From Osmia lignaria lignaria (Eukaryota > Arthropoda > Insecta > Hymenoptera > Megachilidae), in assembly GCF_051020975.1 (NCBI RefSeq), contig NW_027478160.1, positions 15,460,001 through 15,524,000 of the forward strand: a stretch of DNA of 64,000 bases. Direction: 5' to 3'. The position numbers and the translations under genes are program-made. This document shows, piece by piece, positions 51,447 to 62,710 of this stretch (the stretch's first letter is position 1; every line of letters begins with the position of its first letter). The notes under the pieces were generated by a model. The model worked only from the letters and a program-made list of their open reading frames with translations. It made no database searches and was not told where the DNA came from.

Positions 51447-54022
51447 GATCAGATGCGTAGTTCTCGGGATATGTCAAGATATTTAAAAGTTCCGAAACCG
51501 CACCAACATAATAGAGATACAGAAACACCGTGGCCCCTTTCTTTGAGATAACTCTGCACTATTGCGAGCTGGAAATGCCACTTCCAGTTTAGCTGTGCAG
51601 AAGAAGAACAACAAGAAGAAGAAATATCTCGAAATATGTCCGTTAGGCCCCTTCCCTTGAGATAAATCTGCAAATATCTCGGAAACGAAGCGAGCTATGG
51701 CAAAATGTTAAGAGACCTTTTTTGTAGAGAATGAAGTTTCCTACTTTTTATGTTCTATGATATATTTTGATCAGAAGCGTAGTTTTCGAGATATATCGAG
51801 ATATTTAAAAGTTCCGAAGCCGCACCAACATAATAGAGATACAGAAACACCGTGGCCCCTTTCTTTGAGATAACTCTGCACTATTGCGACCTGCAAATGC
51901 CACTTCCAGCTCAGCTGTGCAGAAGAAGAACAACAAGAAGAAGAAATATCTCGAAATATGTCCGTCAGGCCGCTTCCCTTGAGATATATCTGCAAATATC
52001 TCGGAAACGAAGCGAGCTATGGCAAAATGTTAAGAGACCATTTTTGTAGAGAATTATGCTTCCTACAATTTATGTTCTATGATATTTTTTGATCAGAAGC
52101 GTAGTTTTCGAGATATATCGAGATATTTAAAAGTTCCGAAGCCGCACCAACATAATAGAGATACAGAAACACCGTGGCCCCTTTCGTTGAGATAACTCTG
52201 CACTAGTGCGAGCCGCAAATGCCACTTCCGGCTTAGCTGTGCAGAAGAAGATCAACAAGAAGAAGAAATATCTCGAAATATGTCCGTCAGGCCCCTTCCC
52301 TTGAGATATATATGCAAATATCTCGGAAACGAAGCGAGCTATGGCAAAATGTTAAGAGACCTTTTTTGTAGAGAATTAAGTTTCCTACTTTTTATGTTCT
52401 ATGACATTTTTTGATCAGATGCGTAGTTCTCGAGATATATCAAGATATTTAAAAGTTCCGAAGCCGCACCAACATAATAGAGGTACAGAAACACCGTGGC
52501 CCCTTTCTTTGAGATAACTGTGCACTAGTGCGAGCCGCAAATGCAACTTCCAGCTTAGCTGTGCAGAAGAAGAACAACAAGAAGAAGAAATATCTCGAAA
52601 TATGTCCGTCAGGCCCCTTCCCTTGAGATATATCTGCAAATATCTCGGAAACGAAGCGAGCTATGGCAAAATGTTAAGAGACCGTTTTTGTAGAGAATAA
52701 TGTTTCCTACAATTTACGTTCTATGATATTTTTTGATCAGAAGCGTAGTTTTCGAGATATATCGAGATATTTACAAGTTCCGAAGCCGCACCAACATAAT
52801 AGAGATACAGAAACACCGTGGCCACTTTCTTTGAGATAACTCTGCACTATTGCGACCTGCAAATGCCACTTCCAGCTCAGCTGTGCAGAAGAAGAACAAC
52901 AAGAAGAAGAAATATCTCGAAATATGTCCGTCAGGCCCCTTCCCTTGAGATAAATCTGCAAATATCTCGGAAACGAAGCGAGCTATGGCAAAATGTTAAG
53001 AGACCTTTTTTGTAGAGAATTAAGTTTCCTACTTTTTATGTTCTATGATATTTTTTGAGCAGATGCGTAGTTCTCGAGATATATCAAGATATTTAAAAGT
53101 TCCGAAACCGCACCAACATAATAGAGATACAGAAACAACGTGGCCCCTTTCTTTGAGATAACTCTGCACTATTGCGAGCTGGAAATGCCACTTCCAGTTT
53201 AGCTGTGCAGAAGAAGAACAACAAGAAGAAGAAATATCTCGAAATATGTCCGTTAGGCCCCTTCCCTTGAGATAAATCTGCAAATATCTCGGAAACGAAG
53301 CGAGCTATGGCAAAATGTTAAGAGACCTTTTTTGTAGAGAATGAAGTTTCCTACTTTTTATGTTCTATGATATATTTTGATCAGAAGCGTAGTTTTCGAG
53401 ATATATCGAGATATTTAAAAGTTCCGAAGCCGCACCAACATAATAGAGATACAGAAACACCGTGGCCCCTTTCTTTGAGATAACTCTGCACTAGTGCGAG
53501 CCGCAAATGCAACTTCCAGCTTAGCTGTGCAGAAGAAGAACAACAAGAAGAAGAAATATCTCGAAATATGTCCGTCAGGCCCCTTCCCTTGTGATATATC
53601 TGCAAATATCTCGGAAACGAAGCGAGCTATGGCAAAATGTTAAGAGACCGTTTTTGTAGAGAATAATGTTTCCTACAATTTACGTTCTATGATATTTTTT
53701 GATCAGAAGCGTAGTTTTCGAGATATATCGAGATATTTACAAGTTCCGAAGCCGCACCAGCATAATAGAGATACAGAAACACCGTGGCCACTTTCTTTGA
53801 GATAACTCTGCACTATTGCGACCTGCAAATGCCACTTCCAGCTCAGCTGTGCAGAAGAAGAACAACAAGAAGAAGAAATATCTCGAAATATGTCCGTCAG
53901 GCCCCTTCCCTTGAGATAAATCTGCAAATATCTCGGAAACGAAGCGAGCTATGGCAAAATGTTAAGAGACCTTTTTTGTAGAGAATTAAGTTTCCTACTT
54001 TTTATGTTCTATGATATTTTTT
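51447..54022 (+). repeat. HOR derivative, eight monomers
   Basis: A-B-C-D-E-A', then one hybrid monomer in place of B and D', then E'. Length is 2576 bp, exactly eight monomers. It also has private changes TTCTCGGGATATGTC near 51464 and TTTTTTGAGCAG near 53053. Confidence 0.9.
53379..53700 (+). repeat. Hybrid B/D' monomer
   Basis: The left part is B (ATATATTTTGATCAGAAG at the join, AGAGATACAG, GATAACTCTGCAC). The right part is D' (CTAGTGCGAGCCGCAAATGCAACTTCC, CCTTGTGATATATC, GACCGTTTTTG). The switch falls within a few bases near 53488-53493. One monomer was lost without any change of register. Confidence 0.88.
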
Positions 54023-56276
54023 GATCAGATGCGTAGTTCTCGAGATATATCAAGATATTTAAAAGTTCCGAAACCGCACCAACATAATAGAGATACAGAA
54101 ACACCGTGGCCCCTTTCTTTGAGATAACTCTGCACTATTGCGAGCTGGAAATGCCACTTCCAGTTTAGCTGTGCAGAAGAAGAACAACAAGAAGAAGAAA
54201 TATCTCGAAATATGTCCGTTAGGCCCCTTCCCTTGAGATAAATCTGCAAATATCTCGGAAACGAAGCGAGCTATGGCAAAATGTTAAGAGACCTTTTTTG
54301 TAGAGAATGAAGTTTCCTACTTTTTATGTTCTATGATATATTTTGATCAGAAGCGTAGTTTTCGAGATATATCGAGATATTTAAAAGTTCCGAAGCCGCA
54401 CCAACATAATAGAGATACAGAAACACCGTGGCCCCTTTCTTTGAGATAACTCTGCACTATTGCGACCTGCAAATGCCACTTCCAGCTCAGCTGTGCAGAA
54501 GAAGAACAACAAGAAGAAGAAATATCTCGAAATATGTCCGTCAGGCCGCTTCCCTTGAGATATATCTGCAAATATCTCGGAAACGAAGCGAGCTATGGCA
54601 AAATGTTAAGAGACCATTTTTGTAGAGAATTACGCTTCCTACAATTTATGTTCTATGATATTTTTTGATCAGAAGCGTAGTTTTCGAGATATATCGAGAT
54701 ATTTAAAAGTTCCGAAGCCGCACCAACATAATAGAGATACAGAAACACCGTGGCCCCTTTCGTTGAGATAACTCTGCACTAGTGCGAGCCGCAAATGCCA
54801 CTTCCGGCTTAGCTGTGCAGAAGAAGATCAACAAGAAGAAGAAATATCTCGAAATATGTCCGTCAGGCCCCTTCCCTTGAGATATATATGCAAATATCTC
54901 GGAAACGAAGCGAGCTATGGCAAAATGTTAAGAGACCTTTTTTGTAGAGAATTAAGTTTCCTACTTTTTATGTTCTATGATATTTTTTGATCAGATGCGT
55001 AGTTCTCGAGATATATCAAGATATTTAAAAGTTCCGAAACCGCACCAACATAATAGAGATACAGAAACAACGTGGCCCCTTTCTTTGAGATAACTCTGCA
55101 CTATTGCGAGCTGGAAATGCCACTTCCAGTTTAGCTGTGCAGAAGAAGAACAACAAGAAGAAGAAATATCTCGAAATATGTCCGTTAGGCCCCTTCCCTT
55201 GAGATAAATCTGCAAATATCTCGGAAACGAAGCGAGCTATGGCAAAATGTTAAGAGACCTTTTTTGTAGAGAATGAAGTTTCCTACTTTTTATGTTCTAT
55301 GATATATTTTGATCAGAAGCGTAGTTTTCGAGATATATCGAGATATTTAAAAGTTCCGAAGCCGCACCAACATAATAGAGATACAGAAACACCGTGGCCC
55401 CTTTCTTTGAGATAACTCTGCACTATTGCGACCTGCAAATGCCACTTCCAGCTCAGCTGTGCAGAAGAAGAACAACAAGAAGAAGAAATATCTCGAAATA
55501 TGTCCGTCAGGCCGCTTCCCTTGAGATATATCTGCAAATATCTCGGAAACGAAGCGAGCTATGGCAAAATGTTAAGAGACCATTTTTGTAGAGAATTAAG
55601 TTTCCTACTTTTTATGTTCTATGACATTTTTTGATCAGATGCGTAGTTCTCGAGATATATCAAGATATTTAAAAGTTCCGAAGCCGCACCAACATAATAG
55701 AGGTACAGAAACACCGTGGCCCCTTTCTTTGAGATAACTGTGCACTAGTGCGAGCCGCAAATGCAACTTCCAGCTTAGCTGTGCAGAAGAAGAACAACAA
55801 GAAGAAGAAATATCTCGAAATATGTCCGTCAGGCCCCTTCCCTTGTGATATATCTGCAAATATCTCGGAAACGAAGCGAGCTATGGCAAAATGTTAAGAG
55901 ACCGTTTTTGTAGAGAATAATGTTTCCTACAATTTACGTTCTATGATATTTTTTGATCAGAAGCGTAGTTTTCGAGATATATCGAGATATTTACAAGTTC
56001 CGAAGCCGCACCAGCATAATAGAGATACAGAAACACCGTGGCCACTTTCTTTGAGATAACTCTGCACTATTGCGACCTGCAAATGCCACTTCCAGCTCAG
56101 CTGTGCAGAAGAAGAACAACAAGAAGAAGAAATATCTCGAAATATGTCCGTCAGGCCCCTTCCCTTGAGATAAATCTGCAAATATCTCGGAAACGAAGCG
56201 AGCTATGGCAAAATGTTAAGAGACCTTTTTTGTAGAGAATTAAGTTTCCTACTTTTTATGTTCTATGATATTTTTT
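54023..56276 (+). repeat. HOR derivative, seven monomers
   Basis: A-B-C, then A'-B-D'-E', with D and E missing. Length is 2254 bp, exactly seven monomers. The C monomer at 54667 is the join. Confidence 0.9.
54667..54988 (+). repeat. Hybrid C/E monomer at a two-monomer deletion
   Basis: This copy carries C markers (CCCTTTCGTTGAG, CTTCCGGCTTAG, GAAGATCAAC, GATATATATGC). It ends with TTCTATGATATT, as an E monomer does, instead of C's usual TTCTATGACATT, and it is followed by A' instead of D. The switch lies between about 54893 and 54976. Confidence 0.8.
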
Positions 56277-57239
56277 GATCAGATGCGTAGTTCTCGAGAT
56301 ATATCAAGATATTTAAAAGTTCCGAAACCGCACCAACATAATAGAGATACAGAAACACCGTGGCCCCTTTCTTTGAGATAACTCTGCACTATTGCGAGCT
56401 GGAAATGCCACTTCCAGTTTAGCTGTGCAGAAGAAGAACAACAAGAAGAAGAAATATCTCGAAATATGTCCGTTAGGCCCCTTCCCTTGAGATAAATCTG
56501 CAAATATCTCGGAAACGAAGCGAGCTATGGCAAAATGTTAAGAGACCTTTTTTGTAGAGAATGAAGTTTCCTACTTTTTATGTTCTATGATATATTTTGA
56601 TCAGAAGCGTAGTTTTCGAGATATATCGAGATATTTAAAAGTTCCGAAGCCGCACCAACATAATAGAGATACAGAAACACCGTGGCCCCTTTCTTTGAGA
56701 TAACTCTGCACTATTGCGACCTGCAAATGCCACTTCCAGCTCAGCTGTGCAGAAGAACAACAAGAAGAAGAAATATCTCGAAATATGTCCGTCAGGCCGC
56801 TTCCCTTGAGATATATCTGCAAATATCTCGGAAACGAAGCGAGCTATGGCAAAATGTTAAGAGACCATTTTTGTAGAGAATTAAGTTTCCTACTTTTTAT
56901 GTTCTATGACATTTTTTGATCAGATGCGTAGTTCTCGAGATATATCAAGATATTTAAAAGTTCCGAAGCCGCACCAACATAATAGAGGTACAGAAACACC
57001 GTGGCCCCTTTCTTTGAGATAACTGTGCACTAGTGCGAGCCGCAAATGCAACTTCCAGCTTAGCTGTGCAGAAGAAGAACAACAAGAAGAAGAAATATCT
57101 CGAAATATGTCCGTCAGGCCCCTTCCCTTGAGATAAATCTGCAAATATCTCGGAAACGAAGCGAGCTATGGCAAAATGTTAAGAGACCTTTTTTGTAGAG
57201 AATTAAGTTTCCTACTTTTTATGTTCTATGATATTTTTT
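56277..57239 (+). repeat. HOR derivative, three monomers with a 3-bp loss
   Basis: A (56277), B with one GAA triplet missing (56599), and a hybrid D/E monomer (56918). Length is 963 bp, three monomers minus 3 bp. The hybrid has D markers on the left (AGAGGTACAG, ACTGTGCAC, TGCAACTTCC) and E's ending on the right (GAGATAAATC, GACCTTTTTTG, TTTTTATGTTC), with the switch between about 57052 and 57134. Confidence 0.88.
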
Positions 57240-60137
57240 GATCAGATGCGTAGTTCTCGAGATATATCAAGATATTTAAAAGTTCCGAAACCGCACCAAC
57301 ATAATAGAGATACAGAAACACCGTGGCCCCTTTCTTTGAGATAACTCTGCACTATTGCGAGCTGGAAATGCCACTTCCAGTTTAGCTGTGCAGAAGAAGA
57401 ACAACAAGAAGAAGAAATATCTCGAAATATGTCCGTTAGGCCCCTTCCCTTGAGATAAATCTGCAAATATCTCGGAAACGAAGCGAGCTATGGCAAAATG
57501 TTAAGAGACCTTTTTTGTAGAGAATGAAGTTTCCTACTTTTTATGTTCTATGATATATTTTGATCAGAAGCGTAGTTTTCGAGATATATCGAGATATTTA
57601 AAAGTTCCGAAGCCGCACCAACATAATAGAGATACAGAAACACCGTGGCCCCTTTCTTTGAGATAACTCTGCACTATTGCGACCTGCAAATGCCACTTCC
57701 AGCTCAGCTGTGCAGAAGAAGAACAACAAGAAGAAGAAATATCTCGAAATATGTCCGTCAGGCCGCTTCCCTTGAGATATATCTGCAAATATCTCGGAAA
57801 CGAAGCGAGCTATGGCAAAATGTTAAGAGACCATTTTTGTAGAGAATTATGCTTCCTACAATTTATGTTCTATGATATTTTTTGATCAGAAGCGTAGTTT
57901 TCGAGATATATCGAGATATTTAAAAGTTCCGAAGCCGCACCAACATAATAGAGATACAGAAACACCGTGGCCCCTTTCGTTGAGATAACTCTGCACTAGT
58001 GCGAGCCGCAAATGCCACTTCCGGCTTAGCTGTGCAGAAGAAGATCAACAAGAAGAAGAAATATCTCGAAATATGTCCGTCAGGCCCCTTCCCTTGAGAT
58101 ATATATGCAAATATCTCGGAAACGAAGCGAGCTATGGCAAAATGTTAAGAGACCTTTTTTGTAGAGAATTAAGTTTCCTACTTTTTATGTTCTATGACAT
58201 TTTTTGATCAGATGCGTAGTTCTCGAGATATATCAAGATATTTAAAAGTTCCGAAGCCGCACCAACATAATAGAGGTACAGAAACACCGTGGCCCCTTTC
58301 TTTGAGATAACTGTGCACTAATGCGAGCCGCAAATGCAACTTCCAGCTTAGCTGTGCAGAAGAAGAACAACAAGAAGAAGAAATATCTCGAAATATGTCC
58401 GTCAGGCCCCTTCCCTTGAGATATATCTGCAAATATCTCGGAAACGAAGCGAGCTATGGCAAAATGTTAAGAGACCGTTTTTGTAGAGAATAATGTTTCC
58501 TACAATTTACGTTCTATGATATTTTTTGATCAGAAGCGTAGTTTTCGAGATATATCGAGATATTTACAAGTTCCGAAGCCGCACCAACATAATAGAGATA
58601 CAGAAACACCGTGGCCACTTTCTTTGAGATAACTCTGCACTATTGCGACCTGCAAATGCCACTTCCAGCTCAGCTGTGCAGAAGAAGAACAACAAGAAGA
58701 AGAAATATCTCGAAATATGTCCGTCAGGCCCCTTCCCTTGAGATAAATCTGCAAATATCTCGGAAACGAAGCGAGCTATGGCAAAATGTTAAGAGACCTT
58801 TTTTGTAGAGAATTAAGTTTCCTACTTTTTATGTTCTATGATATTTTTTGATCAGATGCGTAGTTCTCGAGATATATCAAGATATTTAAAAGTTCCGAAA
58901 CCGCACCAACATAATAGAGATACAGAAACAACGTGGCCCCTTTCTTTGAGATAACTCTGCACTATTGCGAGCTGGAAATGCCACTTCCAGTTTAGCTGTG
59001 CAGAAGAAGAACAACAAGAAGAAGAAATATCTCGAAATATGTCCGTTAGGCCCCTTCCCTTGAGATAAATCTGCAAATATCTCGGAAACGAAGCGAGCTA
59101 TGGCAAAATGTTAAGAGACCTTTTTTGTAGAGAATGAAGTTTCCTACTTTTTATGTTCTATGATATATTTTGATCAGAAGCGTAGTTTTCGAGATATATC
59201 GAGATATTTAAAAGTTCCGAAGCCGCACCAACATAATAGAGATACAGAAACACCGTGGCCCCTTTCTTTGAGATAACTCTGCACTATTGCGACCTGCAAA
59301 TGCCACTTCCAGCTCAGCTGTGCAGAAGAAGAACAACAAGAAGAAGAAATATCTCGAAATATGTCCGTCAGGCCGCTTCCCTTGAGATATATCTGCAAAT
59401 ATCTCGGAAACGAAGCGAGCTATGGCAAAATGTTAAGAGACCATTTTTGTAGAGAATTAAGTTTCCTACTTTTTATGTTCTATGACATTTTTTGATCAGA
59501 TGCGTAGTTCTCGAGATATATCAAGATATTTAAAAGTTCCGAAGCCGCACCAACATAATAGAGGTACAGAAACACCGTGGCCCCTTTCTTTGAGATAACT
59601 GTGCACTAGTGCGAGCCGCAAATGCAACTTCCAGCTTAGCTGTGCAGAAGAAGAACAACAAGAAGAAGAAATATCTCGAAATATGTCCGTCAGGCCCCTT
59701 CCCTTGTGATATATCTGCAAATATCTCGGAAACGAAGCGAGCTATGGCAAAATGTTAAGAGACCGTTTTTGTAGAGAATAATGTTTCCTACAATTTACGT
59801 TCTATGATATTTTTTGATCAGAAGCGTAGTTTTCGAGATATATCGAGATATTTACAAGTTCCGAAGCCGCACCAGCATAATAGAGATACAGAAACACCGT
59901 GGCCACTTTCTTTGAGATAACTCTGCACTATTGCGACCTGCAAATGCCACTTCCAGCTCAGCTGTGCAGAAGAAGAACAACAAGAAGAAGAAATATCTCG
60001 AAATATTTCCGTCAGGCCCCTTCCCTTGAGATAAATCTGCAAATATCTCGGAAACGAAGCGAGCTATGGCAAAATGTTAAGAGACCTTTTTTGTAGAGAA
60101 TTAAGTTTCCTACTTTTTATGTTCTATGATATTTTTT
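57240..60137 (+). repeat. Full nine-monomer HOR unit (second)
   Basis: A (57240), B (57562), C (57884), D (58206), E (58528), A' (58850), B (59172), D' (59494), E' (59816). Length is 2898 bp. Private changes are GTGCACTAATGCGAG near 58321 and ATATTTCCGTC near 60003. Confidence 0.92.
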
Positions 60138-61422
60138 GATCAGATGCGTAGTTCTCGAGATATATCAAGATATTTAAAAGTTCCGAAACCGCACCAACAT
60201 AATAGAGATACAGAAACACCGTGGCCCCTTTCTTTGAGATAACTCTGCACTATTGCGAGCTGGAAATGCCACTTCCAGTTTAGCTGTGCAGAAGAAGAAC
60301 AACAAGAAGAAGAAATATCTCGAAATATGTCCGTTAGGCCCCTTCCCTTGAGATAAATCTGCAAATATCTCGGAAACGAAGCGAGCTATGGCAAAATGTT
60401 AAGAGACCTTTTTTGTAGAGAATGAAGTTTCCTACTTTTTATGTTCTATGATATATTTTGATCAGAAGCGTAGTTTTCGAGATATATCGAGATATTTAAA
60501 AGTTCCGAAGCCGCACCAACATAATAGAGATACAGAAACACCGTGGCCCCTTTCTTTGAGATAACTCTGCACTATTGCGACCTGCAAATGCCACTTCCAG
60601 CTCAGCTGTGCAGAAGAACAACAAGAAGAAGAAATATCTCGAAATATGTCCGTCAGGCCGCTTCCCTTGAGATATATCTGCAAATATCTCGGAAACGAAG
60701 CGAGCTATGGCAAAATGTTAAGAGACCATTTTTGTAGAGAATTAAGTTTCCTACTTTTTATGTTCTATGACATTTTTTGATCAGATGCGTAGTTCTCGAG
60801 ATATATCAAGATATTTAAAAGTTCCGAAGCCGCACCAACATAATAGAGGTACAGAAACACCGTGGCCCCTTTCTTTGAGATAACTGTGCACTAGTGCGAG
60901 CCGCAAATGCAACTTCCAGCTTAGCTGTGCAGAAGAAGAACAACAAGAAGAAGAAATATCTCGAAATATGTCCGTCAGGCCCCTTCCCTTGTGATATATC
61001 TGCAAATATCTCGGAAACGAAGCGAGCTATGGCAAAATGTTAAGAGACCGTTTTTGTAGAGAATAATGTTTCCTACAATTTACGTTCTATCATATTTTTT
61101 GATCAGAAGCGTAGTTTTCGAGATATATCGAGATATTTACAAGTTCCGAAGCCGCACCAGCATAATAGAGATACAGAAACACCGTGGCCACTTTCTTTGA
61201 GATAACTCTGCACTATTGCGACCTGCAAATGCCACTTCCAGCTCAGCTGTGCAGAAGAAGAACAACAAGAAGAAGAAATATCTCGAAATATGTCCGTCAG
61301 GCCCCTTCCCTTGAGATAAATCTGCAAATATCTCGGAAACGAAGCGAGCTATGGCAAAATGTTAAGAGACCTTTTTTGTAGAGAATTAAGTTTCCTACTT
61401 TTTATGTTCTATGATATTTTTT
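60138..61422 (+). repeat. HOR derivative, four monomers with a 3-bp loss
   Basis: A (60138), B lacking one GAA triplet (60460), D' (60779), E' (61101). Length is 1285 bp. The same shortened B occurs at 56599, so the two groups share a recent ancestor although 3.9 kb of full HOR lies between them. A private change is TTCTATCATATT near 61090. Confidence 0.9.
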
Positions 61423-62710
61423 GATCAGATGCGTAGTTCTCGAGATATATCAAGATATTTAAAAGTTCCGAAACCGCACCAACATAATAGAGATACAGAA
61501 ACACCGTGGCCCCTTTCTTTGAGATAACTCTGCACTATTGCGAGCTGGAAATGCCACTTCCAGTTTAGCTGTGCAGAAGAAGAACAACAAGAAGAAGAAA
61601 TATCTCGAAATATGTCCGTTAGGCCCCTTCCCTTGAGATAAATCTGCAAATATCTCGGAAACGAAGCGAGCTATGGCAAAATGTTAAGAGACCTTTTTTG
61701 TAGAGAATGAAGTTTCCTACTTTTTATGTTCTATGATATATTTTGATCAGAAGCGTAGTTTTCGAGATATATCGAGATATTTAAAAGTTCCGAAGCCGCA
61801 CCAACATAATAGAGATACAGAAACACCGTGGCCCCTTTCTTTGAGATAACTCTGCACTATTGCGACCTGCAAATGCCACTTCCAGCTCAGCTGTGCAGAA
61901 GAAGAACAACAAGAAGAAGAAATATCTCGAAATATGTCCGTCAGGCCGCTTCCCTTGAGATATATCTGCAAATATCTCGGAAACGAAGCGAGCTATGGCA
62001 AAATGTTAAGAGACCATTTTTGTAGAGAATTATGCTTCCTACAATTTATGTTCTATGATATTTTTTGATCAGAAGCGTAGTTTTCGAGATATATCGAGAT
62101 ATTTAAAAGTTCCGAAGCCGCACCAACATAATAGAGATACAGAAACACCGTGGCCCCTTTCGTTGAGATAACTCTGCACTAGTGCGAGCCGCAAATGCCA
62201 CTTCCAGCTTAGCTGTGCAGAAGAAGAACAACAAGAAGAAGAAATATCTCGAAATATGTCCGTCAGGCCCCTTCCCTTGAGATATATCTGCAAATATCTC
62301 GGAAACGAAGCGAGCTATGGCAAAATGTTAAGAGACCGTTTTTGTAGAGAATAATGTTTCCTACAATTTACGTTCTATGATATTTTTTGATCAGAAGCGT
62401 AGTTTTCGAGATATATCGAGATATTTACAAGTTCCGAAGCCGCACCAACATAATAGAGATACAGAAACACCGTGGCCCCTTTCTTTGAGATAACTCTGCA
62501 CTATTGCGACCTGCAAATGCCACTTCCAGCTCAGCTGTGCAGAAGAAGAACAACAAGAAGAAGAAATATCTCGAAATATGTCCGTCAGGCCCCTTCCCTT
62601 GAGATAAATCTGCAAATATCTCGGAAACGAAGCGAGCTATGGCAAAATGTTAAGAGACCTTTTTTGTAGAGAATTAAGTTTCCTACTTTTTATGTTCTAT
62701 GATATTTTTT
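61423..62710 (+). repeat. HOR derivative, four monomers
   Basis: A (61423), B (61745), a hybrid C/D (62067), and an E-like monomer without the CCACTTTC marker (62389). The hybrid has C's CCCTTTCGTTGAG on the left and D's CAGCTTAG, GAAGAACAAC, GACCGTTTTTG and GAATAATG on the right, with the switch near 62205-62212. The E-like monomer matches those at 42754 and 48227 rather than the E of this region. Confidence 0.88.
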
